Assembly: GCA_035610835.1 (NCBI GenBank)
Contig: CM069449.1
Coordinates: 38,795,098-38,859,097 of the forward strand
DNA: 64,000 nt
Reading direction: 5' to 3'
DNA from: Ophiura sarsii
Taxonomy: Eukaryota > Echinodermata > Ophiuroidea > Amphilepidida > Ophiuridae
The translations under genes and the position numbers were made by a program. Shown here piece after piece: positions 46,014-57,662 of this stretch. The notes under the pieces are model-generated. The model did no database searches, was not told the DNA's origin, and saw only the letters and a list, made by a program, of their open reading frames with translations. Each line of letters begins with the position of its first letter. The first letter of the stretch is position 1.

Positions 46014-47553
46014 ATACCAGGTATAAATACGTGTTGTGGTATTGAATTTAAAAAAAAATCTCCTATACGTAAAAATATTAAATTATGAATTTTTCAAGAA
46101 ATCCCTCCTCTTACTTCAATATGAGATAGTAATATGTACTACAAAACTAGTATAGCTTCTACGTAAAAAATATTGAATAAAGAAATTTCTCATCTTTAAT
46201 ATGGTACACGTGAAGACTGAATATTGTATTAACACAGCTTTATGTTTCCAAAACCAAGTCCGTTTTTCATTTTAACATTAATGGTTCTTCTTTACACTCC
46301 GCATTGGTGCATCAATAGGCAGATCATTGGAAGCGCGTTCACCGGTCGATCCCGCGGTCGATATTAAGATGAGGATTGGGGATGCTTCAATCTTGGAAGC
46401 TTCAATTGATCTATGTAGTCCATACACATATACCTGACCGGTCACACTTCACGCGTATACATATCTCATATTATAGTAAAGAGGACTTGCGAATCTCAGG
46501 TATCATTAACACTGGACAAATATCAAACTACTGATTCTATCTCCGGGATTCTATAGTCCTGAGTTACATGTTACTGCGACTACCCTCTCGCTGGACACTA
46601 GTCATAAATCTCAATTAGATCTAGTGAATATTGTGAGGGTTTTAATTAGTCCGAATCCTGTTTTGGAACATTATTTGTTTGTTGTAATGTTGTGGATAAA
46701 CCCTGTACGGTCTTTGGTGGATTCGATGAATGCTGTGTTGAAAAATACCAAATTATCTGTTACTCTTTCAATAGTATAACAGATAGGTATAATAATCACA
46801 ATCAGGAATTTTCTGTTGCGTGCACGTTTTTATGCAAACTCTTTGCATGAGTCGCTAATTTCTCTATCATGTTACGCTATACACCCCACTAATAATTGCT
46901 GTGAATGAAGAAAAAATGGCAATGGCCATGATAAAAAAAAAATCCAAAGAATTTATGCATGCTAATAATAGCCCACTCAACAACAGTAGAATGACCTCTA
47001 TTCGCCCAGAAGCATTTGAAAGCGCATTCGACCATTTACACATACACAATTCTAGTTCATCAGTGCGCGATAACAATTGAATAGATACGCTACTCCTCAC
47101 TGACTAAACTAAAAGCTACTAAACGTGAAGAAATAGCTATGCACCGTGTGGATAAATAGCGCATGCCGACTCCAAAAAACACACGAAACAGATATTATAT
47201 AGCAAATAGATTTTCAAAGGTACATCGAAAAACTTACCATTGGTGACTTCTGACAGCATGGTTCATTCATAGGAGTTTAAGGCAAGCCCTAGATGGGGGC
47301 TTTACCATACTGAGCCGTCAATACGCATTATATAATTCCAAGTTCAAGTGTATTGAATGCGAGACTGAAATGCCGGTACACCGTAAAACGTGCGTGTGAA
47401 AAGTGTCCTATGCATGATATGTATATTATACGCTGTCAGTGCAGTGGAGTATTTCGTTCGCAGGTGTTTGATGGTAGAGGGCGTTTGTCCAATAAATGTT
47501 TTGTACAGATCAGACTGGTACAGACGACACCTACAGACGATGGCGGCTATAAC
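46014..47553. other. Unassigned intergenic DNA
   Basis: About 1.5 kb without supported genes. A segment near 46190-46260 (ACACGTGAAGA ... TTTATGT ... CCAAAACCAA) resembles one near 63443-63490, so it may be an old dispersed repeat. Confidence 0.4.
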
Positions 47554-47757
47554 CAGTGGCGGATACAGGGGGGTTGGGGGCGGAGGGGGCGTGCGCCCCG
47601 TAAAAAATTGACAATATACCTTTTTTGTGTACCACTTTACCTTTTTCAGAGGCATAGGTAGTTCCCGTCGGTAAATATGCCACTTGTACCATGCGATTTT
47701 TTTTTTGCCGGTTTTGGGACAACCACATCGCTTCCCCCCCCCCCCCCCCCCCCCCCC
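47554..47757. mobile_element. hAT-like MITE, right terminus lost
   Basis: Starts CAGTGGCGGATACAG, interior matches 38038-38246 (CCATGCGATTTTTTTTG, then ACTTCATCGCT-like segment), ends in a C30 tract. ATAAC flanks both sides. The right inverted repeat is missing, perhaps collapsed in the C-tract. Confidence 0.65.
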
Positions 47758-48589
47758 CATAACCTTAGATGACCCATACTTGATCCGAAATAATAATGTA
47801 TTTCATTTATTCTGATTGAAAGTATGACTTTTGAGGACCGTTTTCTGTGTAAAAAATGTAACAACATCTAAATTCAGTATAAACTATGTACATTGTGCTT
47901 ATTATATATGATAATAGAAGTGTTGCCTGTAACATTATGCAATATTATAAAAGAATGTTTGTATACATTATTTAGATTTTTTTTTTTAATTTTAATTTCA
48001 GGTCAAAAACTATATTTTTTATGCATGTTATGTAATCTGGTAAAAAAGATGTTTCATGTATGTATGATGGAAATAATAACATAGGTTTTGAATGCATTTC
48101 AAAATCTTTAATGCACAGATTTACCATTTTGCATTACCACATCACATGCATAATTAAACCACACTAAATATAATTCTGACTTGAAGTTGCAAATATATTC
48201 GATTATTATTTTAGGCGACACTTCTCTTCCCATATAAATTGATAATTTACTGAATTTAGGTATTTTTCAAATATTAAATAATTTAATTCATGTGCAATTG
48301 AAAAAAAAACCACGTTTGCTAACCTCTTATGATAGCCCCTACCTTGGGTTTATCGGACGTCGTAACTTTGTCCATTTTTTCTAGGAAAGCTGATGTATTT
48401 TAAAGAGTATTACTATACATCATAAATATTCATAAGCTAATCGCGGTTTCCTATTGGTCTATTCCGTTAACTACGCACTTCAGTATTTAGCCTACTTCCT
48501 CGCGTACGGGAAAGACGCAGACGCGGGGAAAAAATAAGTATAGAACTTTGCATTCTGGCGACGAGCATGGTTATTCTGTTGTTGTCAAA
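47758..48589. other. Unassigned DNA
   Basis: AT-rich with no gene to about 48350. The last 120 bases are GC-richer and precede the coding fragment at 48590. Confidence 0.4.
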
Positions 48590-48870
48590 ATGGCGTCGTC
48601 TGCTAGTCGTTTCGCTGAACTGTCAGAGAAGGATTTGCAAAGGCTATTGTTGATGGAAAAGATGCAAAACAAACAAAAGCTGTTATACAGAAAGCAGTAG
48701 GCATCTTTTTCACGTATTGTAGCACCAAGGATCTCAACATTGTTGAAGCTGAGCAGCTTGAAACTCGTGATTTATGCATCACTACTTCGTAAGTTCTACG
48801 CCGAGATCCGTACCAAAGGCAAAGGAGGTGAATTCTACGCTAAGACTAAGAGATCAATGCAAACGTTACG
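48590..48870 (+). pseudogene. N-terminal fragment resembling KIAA1958/DUF3504 (Crypton-derived) proteins
   Basis: Begins ATGGCGTCGTC and reads SRFAELSEKDL. After a frameshift near 48640 it reads VDGKDAKQTKAVIQKAV, and after another near 48780 LLRKFYAEIRTKGKGGEFYAK. The order RF..L.E.DL...DAK.TK..I..AV, then LxKFYAExR, matches the start of a large family of KIAA1958-like proteins in marine invertebrates, thought to derive from Crypton tyrosine-recombinase transposons. The fragment ends at a possible GTAACG donor (48871). With two frameshifts and no downstream catalytic part in view, it is probably a dead copy. Assignment is from memory of the family. Confidence 0.5.
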
Positions 48871-49208
48871 GTAACGGTCTACACCGTTAATATTTCTTGA
48901 CGTTTTATTGGAACTTTGAATGTTAACATCGTTGATATTGACTGTTTACTGTTTACGAAATTTGAATTCCATTGGATTTTTGATTGGAAACACCGGCCGT
49001 GTCATTTTGGATTATCTATAAACAAGGTAGGCCTAGGCCTAAGCTAAGTTGTAACTTTTTTTAAGTTCGTGAGGAATATTTATGATGTATAGTAAAACAA
49101 ATACAACATGGTTTATATCGGGAAGTAATGTGAATTACTGGCCCCTCGGTGTTGGATGAGTGCGTCTACTTCCCTCCGCGTACTTCCCTCTATACCATGT
49201 CGTATCTG
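48871..49208. other. Unassigned DNA
   Basis: No continuation of the recombinase-like fragment is recognised. Confidence 0.4.
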
Positions 49209-49210
49209 TA

Positions 49211-49998
49211 GGGGAAGGTGGGGTAATGGCGGACGCGGGGTAATCGCGGACAGGGCTGTATCTAAAGGCAGGTGAAAGAAGGTGGTATTTTGCCACCCTA
49301 TGATGTTAGGTGCCTCTCCATTGAAATCACACAAAACCTAAATGGGATGGTTGTCTCGAAAATTCTCGCGAGAATTACAAAAATCACTTTTTGGGCAAGT
49401 TGATATTTTGGTGCATTACTTTCTCTTTGAAACTGGTATTTCTACATCAAGGAAAACAAAGTCTTATTATTTTTTTATTTAATGTATGATACCTTCTGAT
49501 AAAAAAGAAATGAATTCGAAGTCACAATGATGAGCATAATAATAAGAGAGGATGTGCCCATACATTGTACATGGATTGGGGTAATCCCGGACATGTACCG
49601 TTTCCATGGTAACCAATATGGGCGTGGTCAATTTAACATCATAAATCAGTAATAGTTGTTCACCATATAAATATGTGACATTGTTCTTTGATTTCTGCTA
49701 CACTTTTAAAAAGGGTATTTTTTAACTCCCATTGAAATACTGTATTCCAATAAAAAGAGGGCTGCCATTGAAAAATACGGTCCGGGATTACCCCCAGAGT
49801 GTGGGGTAATGCCGGACGACGCCATTTTTTTTATTGCGTCGTAGCTTCGAATTTCAAAATGATGAGTTGATAAAAACTTGATAAAAGGTAGAACCATCAC
49901 AGTGCTTTGTGTTTACATGATTTTTATTGTTATATGACGTATTATATGTGTGTTATACCTCTCTGACAAAAGGTGTCCGCCATTACCCCACCTTCCCC
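49211..49998. mobile_element. TA-flanked TIR element with GGGGTAATGGCGGAC repeats
   Basis: Inverted ends GGGGAAGGTGGGGTAATGG and complement are bordered by TA (49209-49210, 49999-50000). The phrase GGGGTAATnnCGGAC recurs about six times inside in both orientations. No coding frame is recognised. Confidence 0.8.
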
Positions 49999-50049
49999 TA
50001 TACTACCACATGGACCATGTCGTTTCTTTGTACAATTCTTCGTTAAGAA

Positions 50050-50262
50050 TTTACAAGCAACAGGATGTTTGCTGATGATACCAAGGTCTTTGCAAAAGTA
50101 CGCAGACAAATTAGGGGAATGGTCGAACCAGTGGCAACTCAAGTTCAATGTCAAGAAATGTAGAGTTATGCATTACGGCAAGCCAGATCTATTTAATTAT
50201 ACAACGAAGGAAGGAAATGAGAGGAGACAGCTAGAAAAGTTAGATGAAGAAAAAGACCTCGA
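50050..50262 (+). pseudogene. LINE reverse transcriptase, catalytic part (piece 1)
   Basis: Contains MFADDTKVF, the RT palm catalytic motif, then after a small deletion/frameshift DKLGEWSNQWQLKFNVKKC, VMHYGKP and EEKDL. This is a jockey/CR1-like ORF2. It is cut at 50262 by the insertion 50263-55312 and continues in pieces at 55313-55344, about 55500-55629 and 57663-57860. Confidence 0.8.
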
Positions 50263-50268
50263 CCCAGA

Positions 50269-50630
50269 TAACATAACAATATTGGCCCAATATTGGCCCA
50301 ATATTGATTTTTCATTGGCCCAATATTGGCTTACAATATTGGCATAATATTATTTGGCCATTGGCCCAAGCTTGGCCCAATATTGGCACTCGCCAATGAG
50401 TGCCAATATTGGGCCAATACTGGGCCAATATTGGCATTTGCCAATGAGTGCCAATATTGGGCCAATACTGGGCCAATATAACATAACAATATTGGCCCAA
50501 TATTGATTTTTCATTGGCCCAATATTGGCTTACAATATTGGCATAATATTATTTGGCCATTGGCCCAAGCTTGGCTCAATATTGGCACTCGCTAATGAGT
50601 ACCAATATTGAGCCAATATTGGGCGATCTT
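50269..50630. repeat. Duplicated AATATTGGCCCAATATTGG block
   Basis: A segment from ATAACATAACAATATTGGCC through TTGGCCCAAGCTTGGC occurs at 50269 and again at 50479. It is dense in nested palindromes. Confidence 0.85.
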
Positions 50631-51638
50631 GGAGAAATGTTTGGTAGGAAGAATTCTATCTTTATATTGTTTTACTTCCCCTAAAGAGGAGTGAGCTGAT
50701 CCCGGGCCAACCCGTGGCCAGAACCAACTTTGGAATAGGGAAAGCCCAAGGACAAGGGAAAAAATCTTCAAGGGACAGGACAAGGCACAATATCCTAGCC
50801 AAAAGGCCGCGGGAAGCGATAACTTTTAACAGCGGCCGCAATTTTTAGACCGCGTCAGAATTTGTATATCAAATCAATGGTGTCATTTTCCGCCCCTGGT
50901 ATATTGTGCCCATTATTGGACCAATATTGGTTGCCAACATGATGCCAATTGAAGAGCGCCAATGTAAAACCAATATTGGTCCAATATTGGTGACCAAGAG
51001 AGTGCCAATGGCATTGGCACTCAATTGGTCACCAATATTGGTTGCCAACATGATGCCAATTAACGAGCGCCAATGTAAAACCAATATTGGTGACCAAGAG
51101 GGTGCCAATGCACAAGTGCTACCGCAAGCTAGGGGGGCTGGGGTACCGCGCCATTTTGCAATATTTTGCGAAATCGATCGTGGTTATCACGTGATACGTA
51201 TCGTGGAAAAATAATGTACACTGTTTTAACGAAATGCACTGTGGGATTGTGTTACCAGCCTAAAATTATAGAGGTCGCAAACCCGGTCGCAAACTTGCTT
51301 ATATTGAGCCTAGCTATAACAAGCTAAAAGTGACATCTCTGAATGTATTACCAAAGTGTGAAATTGTTGGACACACTGGTAAAATGGTTTTACAACAAGT
51401 TTTGCTATCATATTATCAAACTGAACTCAAGTTAAATCACTCTATATCGAGCAATAATATAAATGTTTACGCATTTTAATTGTTTAGACAAAGTTAAATA
51501 AATCAAGGATACATTTATGATAGATAAATAAATAAAAAGAAAACTATAAACGCATGGGCGGCATTTATAATTGATAAAAATTGACATAACAATGATGTTA
51601 CATTAATATACCATCAAGTTTAAAAAATAGAAAAATAA

Positions 51639-51702
51639 TGGGAATATTCGAACCCGTGATTTCCGATTGCCAACGACATGGCCAACCTACGCACGCCACA
51701 GA
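51639..51702 (-). tRNA. tRNA-like segment (copy of 2091-2151)
   Basis: Minus strand has GTGGCGTGCGTAGG and ACGGGTTCGAATATTCCC. Box-level similarity only. Confidence 0.3.
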
Positions 51703-51916
51703 GATTTACGACTGTAATTGTGATAGTTTTATTATTTAACCATGTCCATTTATTTATAACGAACGGATTTTTATTGTGCCATTTTTGCCAAATGTGTGTG
51801 TTGCTCTCGCACAAAATGTGTTTGTAATTTGATTATAATTCTTATTTTTAAAAGAACGGTAATTTCTTTTGGACATTTTCGAGAGAAAAAAATGGCGTAA
51901 CCCTGATACGGTAAAC

Positions 51917-53214
51917 AGTCAGTACGCAGGTATCGTTTTTAATGAGTGACCTCGCCGATTTCTAACCCACGCAAAGATCGATTTCAGGATGTCAACCTTG
52001 CGCTAAAACATTAAGGGAAGTTTGTTTTCCCTGAATTAATTGAGGTAGGGTTAGCTGGCAGCCATGATGGCGAAGTAGGTGGATTGTTCGTAATTTTCTC
52101 TATAATATGATGCCAAATCTGACACAATTGGTCCACAAACAGTGATTTTATCGCTAATTTTAGAATTTAACAACTTTCGTGACTTTGCTTCTTGTATCTA
52201 TTCACTTGACCGGACTAAAATGCGTACGATATTTTAAGAGCAATTTCCGTACTAACGGAATCTTAAGCTTTAATTTCATATCAAAAACATTGATGCCCGA
52301 CTTCTTTTTTGATAAGAAAAACCGAGTTTGATTTTCACCGATTTTCGGTCAGAAAACGAAACTTTACGATCCCCCGTTAGGCCTCGCCAACTTGATTTTT
52401 AGCCTCCCGTAACACGCCCGCGTTACATTTTCATGCCCGCATTTGAATTCATTATTGAAATTTTGGGGAAAAAATACCGTTTTTCCAATGAAAACGTCCG
52501 AATTCATGCATTTTGTGGGATGAAATTGTGAAATGTTTATTCATTTTGACCAGAATAGCCTTTCTGTAAAAAAAAAAATATGACATTGTATAGTGCAGAC
52601 GGATCGATTTCGAACCCCGGACCTCTCGCTCCCAGAGCGAGCTCTCTACCATCTGAGCTATCTAGCAAATCTGAATATAATCGTGAGATTTAAACATTTG
52701 ATCAACAACCCGTCGACGCTACAAAATGAATTTAGATCGAGACAAGATTCGTCGAGCTAGTTTATAAGCATTCACTTGACCGGACTAAATAATTTTATAA
52801 AATTGTAAGCATGTTTCTAGTTACAAAAGACTATGAATATTATGATACGATGGATAAAATTGATGCCTAATTCTTCAGAAGCGACTTTTTTACCATGAAT
52901 TTGGCTTTAGTTTCTTCAAGTTTTTCTTGAATTCGGGTTTGTCGGATTGCAATAATTTGCACCGAAAATACAACATGTCATGAAGTTCACAGAAAATATT
53001 AGATAATATTATTTGCATAATATGCCTTTTTACTATACAATTTCATGGCCAATGTGTTTGAAATGTGTGATTATAATCATGAAAAGAGCTCATTTACATT
53101 GTGCTATTACGAGGTCAACTATGACTGCGAAGCGGTTTCGCTACGGGTGAGTACTTCCGGGTCGCTTTGCTGGGTTAGAAAAGGAACGACTTTTGATGAT
53201 GATGCGAACTGACT
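51917..53214. mobile_element. AGTCAGT TIR element, innermost layer, 1.3 kb
   Basis: Ends AGTCAGTACGCA and, inverted, AGTCAGTTCGCA. The 7-bp GGTAAAC is duplicated at 51910-51916 and 53215-53221 (8 bp with one mismatch). The uninterrupted site is seen in copy 1 at about 1878-1886 (GTTTACCGTATC on the plus strand). The phrase TTCACTTGACCGGACTAAA occurs directly repeated near 52201 and 52771. It holds a tRNA-like segment and no coding frame. Confidence 0.85.
52594..52667 (-). tRNA. tRNA-Pro-like segment in the AGTCAGT element
   Basis: Minus strand has TAGCTCAGATGGTAGAGAG (good box A), a CTCGC/GCGAG stem around TCTGGGA (anticodon-like TGG) and GGGGTTCGAAATC (box B). T and acceptor stems are degenerate. 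Confidence 0.45.
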
Positions 53215-53292
53215 GGTAAACGCCAGCAGTGTGGTGTCCGCGTGGGCAAGCATACAGATGATGCTAAGCAAATCCAGCATATAAAACAAAAA

Positions 53293-53367
53293 GTGCTCCT
53301 AATGGGACTCGAACCCACAACCTCTCGCTCCTCAAGCGACTTTCTTTCCACTACACTAACCGTGCTA
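53293..53367 (-). tRNA. tRNA-like segment (copy of 1734-1806)
   Basis: Minus strand has GGTTAGTGTAGTGG, TTGAGGA anticodon loop and GGGTTCGAGTCCC, then TTTTT. Differs from 1734-1806 mainly in the 5' acceptor and one anticodon-stem base. Confidence 0.45.
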
Positions 53368-54727
53368 ATTGAATAAATTAAACGCAAATAATTTATTTAT
53401 ATCATGGGTCATGGGTTAATGCACTGTGTTAAATTCTACAATCCCGGCCGCCACTCTGTTCAAAGGCACAAAAAAGTTGACTTGTTTTATGCTTTTTTGC
53501 AATTCTGAGGTGTGCAGTTCGATTTTCTTTCTCGAATTGTTTTATAAAACCATCCATTTTAGAACATCTGACATTTAAAATGAACTGCACACCTGGGAAA
53601 GTATGATGCCAAGGGCATATTTATTGCACGTAAATCCAATACAAGAGTTCTGAAAATCGACAAAAATATGACGTCATAACCATTGCTTCGGGACAAAATG
53701 GCGCGGTACCCCACCCCCCCCCCCCTAACCGCAAGCATATAACGGACATCAAATGCAGCGCCCACTAGCGACCAGCTGAACAATAGGAATCGAACCACGG
53801 CTAAACATCAATGGTCGCTTGCCCTGATGTCAATTGTCTAAAGCGAACTATTGGGAGTCAATATATTAGAAAATTGACAAATCAAATTTGTTGTGTAATG
53901 GTATGGATGTAATGAATATTAGTCAAACCACTATTATGGATGAGATGAGAGCCAAATGCCATTCCCCTGCAACATAGCAGATCGATACAGATGAGTGAAA
54001 ATTAACGTGTCGCAAAATTTTTCAAAAATTCAACAAAAATTAAAAATGTTTGCAACTTTCATTTCAAGAATTCTCTGTAATTTGTGCATTAAAGAGAATG
54101 ATTTCGTCCATAATACTTATTTATACATCAAGGAATATTTTGATAGCTTACTTATTGAAATTGATTCTATAAATCGTCTAATATCAATGCTCCCGTAAGT
54201 CCCAAAATATAAATAATTAAGTTGTCCCCGGTCAGTCCTTATATTTGGTCATATCTAAAACATTTTTAGTGAGTTCACACGCTCACCATAGGCCCATGAA
54301 CAATGATGTCAATAAAGAAACAAACTAATACAACAACAAAGAGTTTCAACACATTTCCCAATCGACACTCTGCCCATCAACGGCTAATTATCGGTGTTTG
54401 AACTCACGTCATCTTAGCATATCACACGCTACACATGAATGCCTTCATTGCACACTGATCTATATGCAGTCAAATCCGGCGCCACTACTGCACTGATACA
54501 ATACAGGTATGTTCATCGGTTAAGCATGAGCGGGTAATTTGACTATGAATAGGGTTGCGAGATTTTAGAACTGACGGAAATTAAGATAGGGAGGTCGAGG
54601 ACAACCAAACAATATTTTATTATTGGCCTTCTGGTATTTGGAAAATTTAATCATGGATGATTGGTTCAACAGTTCAATGCGGTCACTTGGAGGCGCTGTA
54701 TATAATGTCCCTAGTGTACCACTTGTG

Positions 54728-55240
54728 AATGGCATTGGCACTCAATTGGTCACCAATATTGGTCCAATATTGGTTGCCAACATGATGCCAATTAACGAGC
54801 GCCAATGTAAAACCAATATTGGTGACCAAGAGGGTGCCAATGGCATTGGCACTCAATTGGTCACCAATATTGGTCCAATATGGATTGCCAACATGATGCC
54901 AATTGACGAGCGCCAATGTAAAACCAATATTGGTCCAATATTGGTGACCAAGAGGGTGCCAATGGCATTGGCACTCAATTGGTCACTAATATTGGTCCAA
55001 TATTGATTGCCAACATGATGCCAATTAACGAGCGCCAATGTAAAACCAATATTGGTCCAATATTGGTGACCAAGAGAGTGCCAATGGCATTGGCACTCAA
55101 TTGGTCACCAATATTGGTCCAATATTGGTTGCCAACATGATGCCAATTAACGAGCGCCAATGTAAAGCCAATATTGGTGACCAATAAAATGCCAATGCCA
55201 ATATTGCCAATGGGGAACCAATATTGGCCCAATATTGGTC
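54728..55240. repeat. 110-120-bp tandem repeat with AATATTGG cores
   Basis: About four units sharing GGCATTGGCACTCAATTGG, GGTTGCCAACATGATGCC and AACGAGCGCCAATGTAAAA. Further units lie at 50905-51110. Translated frames are repeat artefacts. Confidence 0.88.
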
Positions 55241-55344
55241 AACATGATAATGCCAATGCCAATATTGCCAATATTGGGCCAATATTGTGCCAATATATGT
55301 ATGTTGTCTGGGGAGTAGTTGGTATTACCAAGAGATCCTTTGAT

Positions 55345-55497
55345 CAGTAGCGTAGCCAGGGTCACTTGTCAGGGGGGGGGGGGGGCAAAGGTATTTTTTC
55401 CCGGTGAGCACCAGTTCGACCCAGTGGCGTAGCCATGTTTTTTCATATGTAACTTTTTATTTGCCGTCGAAAAAGGTAGCCCCCCAAAAATGTGGGC
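55345..55497. mobile_element. hAT-like MITE fragment inside the LINE
   Basis: Starts CAGTAGCGTAGCCAGGG and follows the complement of 18704-19061 (GGGTCACTTGTC, CACCAGTTCGACCC, TTTGCCGTCGA). The far end is missing. Confidence 0.7.
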
Positions 55498-55629
55498 AGT
55501 CACCTCGTGAATTTCAAGATAATCTATATATATACAACACCATGATTCGGCCACATCTAGAATATGTCAACTGCGCCTGGAGCCCATATCTGAAAGGAGA
55601 CATTGACAAGTTGGAAAAAATTCAGCGTA
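55498..55629 (+). pseudogene. LINE reverse transcriptase (piece 2)
   Basis: Reads IYNTMIRPHLEYVNCAW then YLKGDIDKLEKIQR, the expected region downstream of the palm in the same LINE. It is cut by the TA element at 55630. Confidence 0.8.
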
Positions 55630-57660
55630 CACTCTCAGCAAAAAAGATTCAACTTAAAACCATAAATGGTTCCTCACGTTGTCCTCCATATGGAACCCTC
55701 ATGGGTTCTTCCCAAGAACCATTTAATTGAAGAACCCTCTTGAAAGATTCTTTAAAGAACCAAAAAAGGTTCTTCAGTTTTGTCCCATGTATGGAACCCT
55801 GAGGGTTCTTCAGGGTTAAAGAACCCTCTTGAAAGGTTCTTTAAAGAACCACAAAAGGTTCTTTAGTTTTGTCCTCTATATGGAACCCTGAGAGTTCTTC
55901 AGGGTTAAAGAACCTCTTGAAAGGTTCTTTAAAGAACCAAAAACGTTCTTCAGTTTTGTTATTATAGAACCCTTAGGATTCTTCAGATATATTTAGAGAT
56001 AGATTGTTTCAAGCACCATTTTATTTTGCTGTTAGCATACTTTTCTAATTTACTTCATTACTACTGTCAGTGCAACAGAGCAAACATTTCCAAAAGTGCA
56101 TGTTATTGAAATTAAGCTCTAATTCAAAAAGTAAGATATGTATATAAGACAAGGAGACATTTATTATAGAATACAGCTTGATGAAATTTGCTTTTTGTAA
56201 TTTCCAGCAACAACTATACATGCCATTAACACCAAATTCACAGGATATAAAGTTCCCATCATTGTCAACAATTCTGTCTGAGCAAAAGTTAAACATAATT
56301 TTTACTTTTTAAAAAAAACACCCAAATCTGTCTTAATTAATCTTAATTAATGACCAAACTCGTGGAAATTATTAAGTATTACTATGTATCCAAGCCAGAC
56401 TTGCAAGGTATCAAATTAAAGGTAAAGATGTGCTCAAAACAATGGCAGATAATTCAATATCCCTTTAGTATTTAAAATATTTTCCTCCAAACATTTGGTA
56501 TATTTTTAAAAACCACAAATGGTGTTTTTGTTTTTTTCTCATGAATTAAACATTCAATGGACACTATAATCACAGAGAATGATGTTTATGGTTAGCCACA
56601 CAAATCTGTCAAGCTATTCGTTAACATGTTTGCTAAAATATTTATATTAATTAAAACTTTAGATACATTAATTTTGCAACTTTTCTTACAAGAACAATGT
56701 ATTTCATACAATTGTACAACTGTGCACAGACTTGACAAAAGTCTATCAATATTTGTCCAGCCTTGCACGCAAACAATAGAAGCAATCTTCAAGGCCATGC
56801 TCACGCTAAGGGACCAATGCATTGAAATCCGCGCTACAAGAAATGCCATTCAGCAGTGTGCAGTGTGCAGTCAAGGGTTTTAAGCATAATGGTGTATGTT
56901 ACTTTAGGTGCCGTGTGCTGACATGCAAGCCTGTATATACATGTACCACCATAAGGTCTGTAGTAAATCTAAATAGTCAAGGCCATCAAAGCCAGATTAG
57001 CGTGTATGGATAATCAAGTATTGACCAATCCGAAATGAGGTTTAATAAGAAATGTAACAATGCTGATAATCATACAAAGACAACACAGAGAACTTTAAAA
57101 CAAAGCTATTTTGATTATACATGATACACATACTATAAGGATTAAAATGTTCATTGTTGTACAACAATCAGGAGGCACTATATTTATAATTCAATATTTG
57201 GAAATTTATGCTCTGTTGCACTGTATAATGCATGTATCTGATTTGTGAACAATCACTAAGTGAGTGACGTCTTGAATTAATCATGTGAATTAAATGGATA
57301 TATAAATCCTTACGAAATCTACTTTCCATGGTGTTAATTTTAAAGAAGCAAAAGTGGACAAAATATTAAGGGTCCCATGAGGGCCCACTGTGGGCCCACG
57401 ATCGATGTTGGCTGGGACCCGTGTGTCAAATAGTTCTGAAGTGCTAGTCATTATAAAGAACTCTCACAGCTTTTCATGGAACCCCTTTTTCGTATTTTAG
57501 GGTTCTTTAAGGAACCATTAACTCAGGAAGAACCTTTCATTTTGGGTTTGGAATCATTTGTATCCTTAGAACCATTAAAGGTTCCTTGATTGCAGAAGGT
57601 TCTACATTGAACCCCGAGCTTACTCAAAGAACCCTTTCTAAACCATTTTTGCTGAGAGTG
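55630..57660. mobile_element. TA-flanked TIR element with GGTTCTTTAAAGAACC repeats, 2.0 kb
   Basis: Ends CACTCTCAGCAAAAA and TTTTTGCTGAGAGTG with TA at 55628-55629 and 57661-57662. The LINE frame reads through one TA (IQR then RATKIV). Both subterminal regions are rich in GGTTCTT/AAGAACC. The central 1.4 kb has only short frames without recognised similarity. TA use suggests a Tc1/mariner-type parent. Confidence 0.85.
55650..55990. repeat. About 90-bp tandem repeat with GGTTCTTTAAAGAACC palindromes
   Basis: Three to four units share ATGGAACCCTGAGGGTTCTT, GAACCCTCTTGAAAGGTTC and TTTAAAGAACC. They form the left subterminal region of the TA element; similar words recur inverted at 57470-57650. 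Confidence 0.85.
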
Positions 57661-57662
57661 TA

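Larger units (their letters stand above)
51130..53727. mobile_element. 9-bp-TSD TIR element (MULE-like), copy 2, third layer
   Basis: Same family as 1453-2643 but inverted. Duplication ACCGCAAGC at 51121-51129 and 53728-53736. Carries the same two tRNA-like segments and is split by 51917-53214. Confidence 0.85.
51111..54727. mobile_element. CACAAGTG TIR element with 4-bp TSD, second layer of the nest
   Basis: Ends CACAAGTGCTAC and, inverted, CACAAGTGGTAC, with related sequence (CAGCGCC...GACC) about 45 bp in on both sides. AATG is duplicated at 51107-51110 and 54728-54731, inside the AATATTGG tandem unit. Removing the nested 51130-53727 insertion leaves about 1.0 kb, non-coding. Confidence 0.78.
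50263..55312. mobile_element. AATATTGG-repeat transposon, host of a nested stack
   Basis: Termini CCCAGATAACATA and, inverted, CCCAGACAACATA. They lie inside a reverse-transcriptase frame (EEKDL before; GTAGTTGGTATTACC, VVGIT, after). The element is made mostly of AATATTGG palindromes: a duplicated block of about 210 bp at 50269-50580 and a 110-120-bp tandem unit at 50905-51110 and 54728-55190. Without the nested insertion 51111-54727 it would be about 1.4 kb. No coding frame. Superfamily unknown. Confidence 0.8.

Noticed and set aside
50906..55365. Many 60-127-residue frames on both strands
   Set aside because: All are translations of the AATATTGG tandem units.
56592..57013. Overlapping frames in the core of the TA element
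   Set aside because: No recognisable domain, both strands open to a similar extent, and no support for expression.
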